Source: Pseudomonadota bacterium
Lineage (GTDB): Bacteria; Pseudomonadota; Alphaproteobacteria; UBA8366; GCA-2717185
Assembly (NCBI GenBank): GCA_027619655.1
Contig: JAQCHR010000161.1
Coordinates: forward strand, 1-7,827
DNA: 7,827 nucleotides
Direction of reading: 5' to 3'
Below, in pieces: positions 5,550 to 7,827 of the stretch (position 1 is its first letter; each line of letters begins with the position of its first letter). A program made the translations under genes and the position numbers. The notes beneath the pieces were generated by a model, which was given only the letters and a program-made list of their open reading frames with translations, did not search any database and was not told where the DNA came from.

Positions 5550-7643
5550 ATGGCGGGAACCAGCATTGAATTCGCGCCCCTGCTGCCCTGGATGCTGATC
5601 GCCGCGCTGGGCGCCGTCGCCCTGCTGGTTAGCGGCGCCGGCTTCTACGCCCGCGCCAGGGGATCGCTGTGGCGCAGCATCGCCTTCGCCGCGCTGATCG
5701 CGACCCTGCTGAACCCCTCGCTGGTCAACGAACAGCGCGAACCGCTGCGTGACGTCGCTGTCGTCGTCGTCGATGAATCGGCCAGCCAGCGCATCGGCGA
5801 CCGTCCGGAGCGGACGGCGGCGGCGCTGGAAAAAATCCGGGCGGAAGCAGACACCCTGCGGGCGACACTGGACCTCCGCGTCATCCATGTCGGCAAGGAA
5901 GGGCTGGATTCTGAAAACCAGGGAACGCGGCTTATGGACCCGTTGCGGCGTGCACTCAGCGACGTGCCGGAGCGCCGTGTTGCCGGTGCGATCCTGCTGA
6001 CCGACGGGCAGGTACACGATGCGCTGCCGAATCCGGAGGCAGGGACCCTGCCGCGCCCGCTGCATGTGCTGCTGACCGGCCAGCGCGACGAGGTGGACCG
6101 GCGACTGGTCATCGTAAAGGCGCCGACGTTCGGAATCGTCGGCAAGCAAATGCAGATGACCATCCGGATCGAGGACAATACCGCCGCCCCCGAACCCGCC
6201 GCCACTTTGCGAATCCGGCGCGACGGCGGCGACGACATTGTCGTTTCGGCACCGGTGGGCGAGGAGAACACACTCGAATTCACGCTGGACCATGCGGGGC
6301 ACACCGTCTTCGAACTTGCGGTCGATGCCATTCCCGACGAGTTGACCGAAATCAACAATCGCGCGGTCGTTTCGATCAATGGCGTTCGCGACCGTCTGCG
6401 CGTGCTGCTGGTTTCCGGCGAACCGCATGAGGGAGAGCGAACCTGGCGCAACCTGCTGAAATCCGACCCATCGGTAGACCTGGTGCATTTCACGATCCTG
6501 CGGCCACCGGAAAAGCAGGATGGCACGCCGATTGACGAATTGTCGCTGATATCCTTTCCGACCCGGGAACTGTTCGAGGTCAAGCTCGCGGAATTCGATC
6601 TTGTCATTCTGGACCGGTACCGCCGGCGCGGCGTGCTGCCGTCGATCTACCTGCAGAATATTGTCGATTACGTGGCCGCGGGCGGCGCACTGCTGGAAGC
6701 GGCGGGCCCCAGCTTCGCCGGCCCCTTCAGCATCTACCGCACGCCGCTGGGCGCCGTGCTTCCGGGCGAACCGACCGGTGACGTCATCACCCGCGGCTAC
6801 AGGCCCGCCACGACCCGTATCGGCTTGCGCCACCCGGTAACCGCAAACCTGCCCGGCGGCGTCCGGACGATTGGTCCCGATGCGACATCAGGTGAGGGAA
6901 ACTGGGGCCGCTGGTTCCGCCAGGTCGATGTCGCCGTCAAACGGGGGCAGGTCCTGATGGATGGCGCGAATGGCCGGCCGCTGCTGATCCTTGACCGGTA
7001 CGGCAAGGGGCGGGTCGCGCAGGTCAACAGCGACCATATCTGGCTTTGGGCGCGTGGATTCGAAGGGGGCGGGCCGCAGGCGGAACTGCTGCGCCGGGTT
7101 TCCCACTGGCTGATGAAAGAGCCGGAACTGGAGGAAAACGACCTTCGCGCCGCCGTTCGCGGCGACGCCCTGGAAATTACCCGCCGGAATATCGACGACG
7201 AATCCCGCCCGGTCGAGGTCACCGGCCCGGATGGCGCCACCGCGACCGTACCGATGGAGCGCACAGGAGACGGCGTCTTTACGGGATCGCTGCCCGTTTC
7301 GGAAAACGGGTTATACCGGGTCAGCGATGGAACGGCTGTTTTCATGGCGGCGGTCGGCGCGCTGAACCCGCTGGAGTTCAGCGATGTCCTGGCATCGCCG
7401 GAACCCCTGACACCCACCGTAGAAGCTACCGGCAGCGCCATTCGCTGGCTCGCGGACGGCGTCCCGAACCTGCGCCTAGTCGCGCCGGAACGGGATACGT
7501 CAGGCCGCAACTGGATCGGGCTTGTTGCCAATGGCGACTACATCGTCACCGGACTGACAACGCTGCCGCTATTACCGGCGCTGCTGGTCCTTCTGCTGGC
7601 GCTGGGCGCAACCGCCATCGCCTGGCGGCGTGAAGGCGACTGA
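5550..7643 (+). CDS. Membrane protein with vWA and glutamine amidotransferase-like domains
   Basis: A 697-residue inner-membrane protein, last gene of the MoxR operon. Two N-terminal helices (about 11-33 and 41-56) are followed by a vWA-like domain (about 68-180) with intact D75-E-S-A-S79 and a later L-T-D-G motif (150-153), so a metal ion could bind. Next come an Ig-like beta segment (about 185-275), a GATase-like Rossmann domain (about 283-520, with LVILDRY at 351-357 and VDYVAAGGALLEAAGP at 372-387), a second beta segment (530-600) and a C-terminal helix (about 671-691) ending in AWRREGD. Most of the chain should be periplasmic. It has no cysteine, so no catalytic nucleophile of class I amidotransferases; database labels such as 'glutamine amidotransferase' would describe fold only. 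The architecture parallels the first 640 residues of the preceding gene, which suggests paralogs that work as a pair. The ATG at 5550 is 3 bases after the preceding stop, with a GGGG at 5537-5540 as a modest ribosome site. Confidence 0.88.
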   Translation: MAGTSIEFAPLLPWMLIAALGAVALLVSGAGFYARARGSLWRSIAFAALIATLLNPSLVNEQREPLRDVAVVVVDESASQRIGDRPERTAAALEKIRAEADTLRATLDLRVIHVGKEGLDSENQGTRLMDPLRRALSDVPERRVAGAILLTDGQVHDALPNPEAGTLPRPLHVLLTGQRDEVDRRLVIVKAPTFGIVGKQMQMTIRIEDNTAAPEPAATLRIRRDGGDDIVVSAPVGEENTLEFTLDHAGHTVFELAVDAIPDELTEINNRAVVSINGVRDRLRVLLVSGEPHEGERTWRNLLKSDPSVDLVHFTILRPPEKQDGTPIDELSLISFPTRELFEVKLAEFDLVILDRYRRRGVLPSIYLQNIVDYVAAGGALLEAAGPSFAGPFSIYRTPLGAVLPGEPTGDVITRGYRPATTRIGLRHPVTANLPGGVRTIGPDATSGEGNWGRWFRQVDVAVKRGQVLMDGANGRPLLILDRYGKGRVAQVNSDHIWLWARGFEGGGPQAELLRRVSHWLMKEPELEENDLRAAVRGDALEITRRNIDDESRPVEVTGPDGATATVPMERTGDGVFTGSLPVSENGLYRVSDGTAVFMAAVGALNPLEFSDVLASPEPLTPTVEATGSAIRWLADGVPNLRLVAPERDTSGRNWIGLVANGDYIVTGLTTLPLLPALLVLLLALGATAIAWRREGD

Positions 7644-7700
7644 GCACCGGTTATCCGCCGCCACACGCCGGGAAAACTGCGGAACTGTGACAATCGGGCC
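7644..7700. other. Short non-coding gap between operon end and IS element
   Basis: These 57 bases follow the operon stop codon. The only inverted repeat I see is TCCGC (7654-7658) with GCGGA (7679-7683), separated by 20 bases and without a T run, so it is not a convincing terminator. No gene or other site is recognisable. Confidence 0.5.
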
Positions 7701-7720
7701 TAGAGCGTTTCTTGTCTTGA

Positions 7721-7763
7721 TTGAATCGTAAGGGATTCCCAGCAGGAACGAATCGTGATTCAA
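7721..7763. repeat. Inverted repeat TTGAATC / GATTCAA inside the IS left end
   Basis: TTGAATC (7721-7727) is the exact reverse complement of GATTCAA (7757-7763). A second, tighter pair, GAATC (7750-7754) and GATTC (7757-7761), shares the right arm. It lies between the presumed IS end and the transposase ribosome site, so it could be a subterminal transposase-binding repeat or a small leader hairpin. Confidence 0.4.
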
Positions 7764-7777
7764 ATAGTCTGCTGCCG

Positions 7778-7785
7778 AAGGAGGT
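7778..7785 (+). promoter_or_regulatory. Strong Shine-Dalgarno AAGGAGGT of the IS transposase
   Basis: AAGGAGGT, essentially the full anti-16S match, ends 8 bases before the ATG at 7794. This is the strongest ribosome binding site in the window and supports the transposase start. Confidence 0.8.
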
Positions 7786-7793
7786 CAGCAGGC

Positions 7794-7827
7794 ATGACAC
7801 GACCGTATTCGAATGACCTTCGTGAAC
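7794..7827 (+). CDS. IS630-family transposase, N-terminal fragment (continues past the window)
   Basis: Only 11 codons are visible: MTRPYSNDLRE. This is the typical beginning of IS630-family transposases of proteobacteria, which start M-x-R-P-Y-S-x-D-L-R-E-R and continue into a helix-turn-helix domain. The remainder, including the DDE catalytic residues, lies outside the window, so it is unknown whether the gene is intact. A strong Shine-Dalgarno and the TA-flanked terminal sequence upstream support the call. It has the same orientation as the MoxR operon, but its own leader separates it. Confidence 0.75.
   Translation, partial: MTRPYSNDLRE

Larger units (their letters stand above)
7701..7827 (+). 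mobile_element. Left end of an IS630-family insertion sequence (runs off the window)
   Basis: The transposase start at 7794 identifies the family. IS630/Tc1-mariner elements insert at TA and duplicate it, and TA at 7701-7702 directly precedes a sequence, GAGCGTTTCTTGTCTTGATT (7703-7722), that looks like a terminal inverted repeat and leads to the transposase within about 90 bases. The base composition also drops relative to the operon. The exact left boundary is an inference, because the matching right end and second TA lie outside the window. Confidence 0.65.

Noticed and set aside
4242..6833. Very long (863 codons) open frame on the minus strand across both large membrane protein genes.
   Set aside because: It is antisense to two genes with clear domains, and its translation is rich in R, Q, G and D with no recognisable motif. 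Long stop-free antisense frames are expected in GC-rich DNA with strong third-position bias.
6600..7010. LILDRY-like peptide and its DNA (GACCGGTAC) occurring twice in the 697-aa gene.
   Set aside because: The match is only nine bases at DNA level and fits two different strands of the same fold; it is not a convincing repeat.
886..7643. Reading the operon as an anti-phage defence system, since MoxR-vWA pairs also occur in conflict systems.
   Set aside because: The neighbours are housekeeping-type genes, no effector nuclease or other defence gene is visible, codon use is uniform, and the gene set resembles the widespread chromosomal MoxR-DUF58-DUF4159 operon. The single IS end is not enough to argue for a defence island.
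7654..7683. Possible operon terminator formed by TCCGC and GCGGA.
   Set aside because: Only five base pairs, a 20-base loop and no following T run.

Overview
The window is GC-rich with strong GC bias at third codon positions. Its gene order and protein families look like an alphaproteobacterium, probably of Rhodospirillales type; this taxonomic reading is an inference from family resemblance, not a search. It is almost fully coding: six complete or partial chromosomal genes plus the beginning of an insertion sequence.

Layout: (1) On the minus strand at the left is a two-gene unit. A DUF1285 protein (829-266) is followed by, and overlaps, a NUDIX CoA-pyrophosphatase-like gene (279-1) cut by the window edge. 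(2) A 56-base divergent intergenic region (830-885) is locally AT-rich and must carry the control signals for both directions. (3) On the plus strand a tight four-gene operon runs from 886 to 7643: a MoxR-family AAA+ ATPase, a cytoplasmic DUF58 protein (vWA-like), a 903-residue membrane protein (BatA-like N-terminus, degenerate vWA, GATase-like fold, then DUF4159), and a 697-residue membrane protein (two N-terminal helices, intact vWA MIDAS, GATase-like fold, C-terminal helix). Gaps between them are 22, 4 and 3 bases. (4) About 57 bases after the operon, at a TA dinucleotide (7701-7702), what looks like an IS630-family element begins. Its transposase starts at 7794 and runs off the right edge.

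How the genes work together: MoxR ATPases are generally thought to act as chaperone-like remodelers of vWA-domain partners. Here the ATPase and DUF58 protein would work in the cytoplasm. The two large proteins would be held in the inner membrane with most of their mass in the periplasm. The precise substrate of this alphaproteobacterial version of the system is not established to my knowledge, and the sequence does not reveal it.

The points most worth a second look are in the two large proteins. They share one architecture and three copies of a GATase-like core element. One has an intact MIDAS and the other a broken one. The 903-residue protein has an internal signal-peptide-like junction before DUF4159. 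Neither protein contains a cysteine, which rules out classical GATase chemistry. I see no tRNA, rRNA, CRISPR array or convincing rho-independent terminator.
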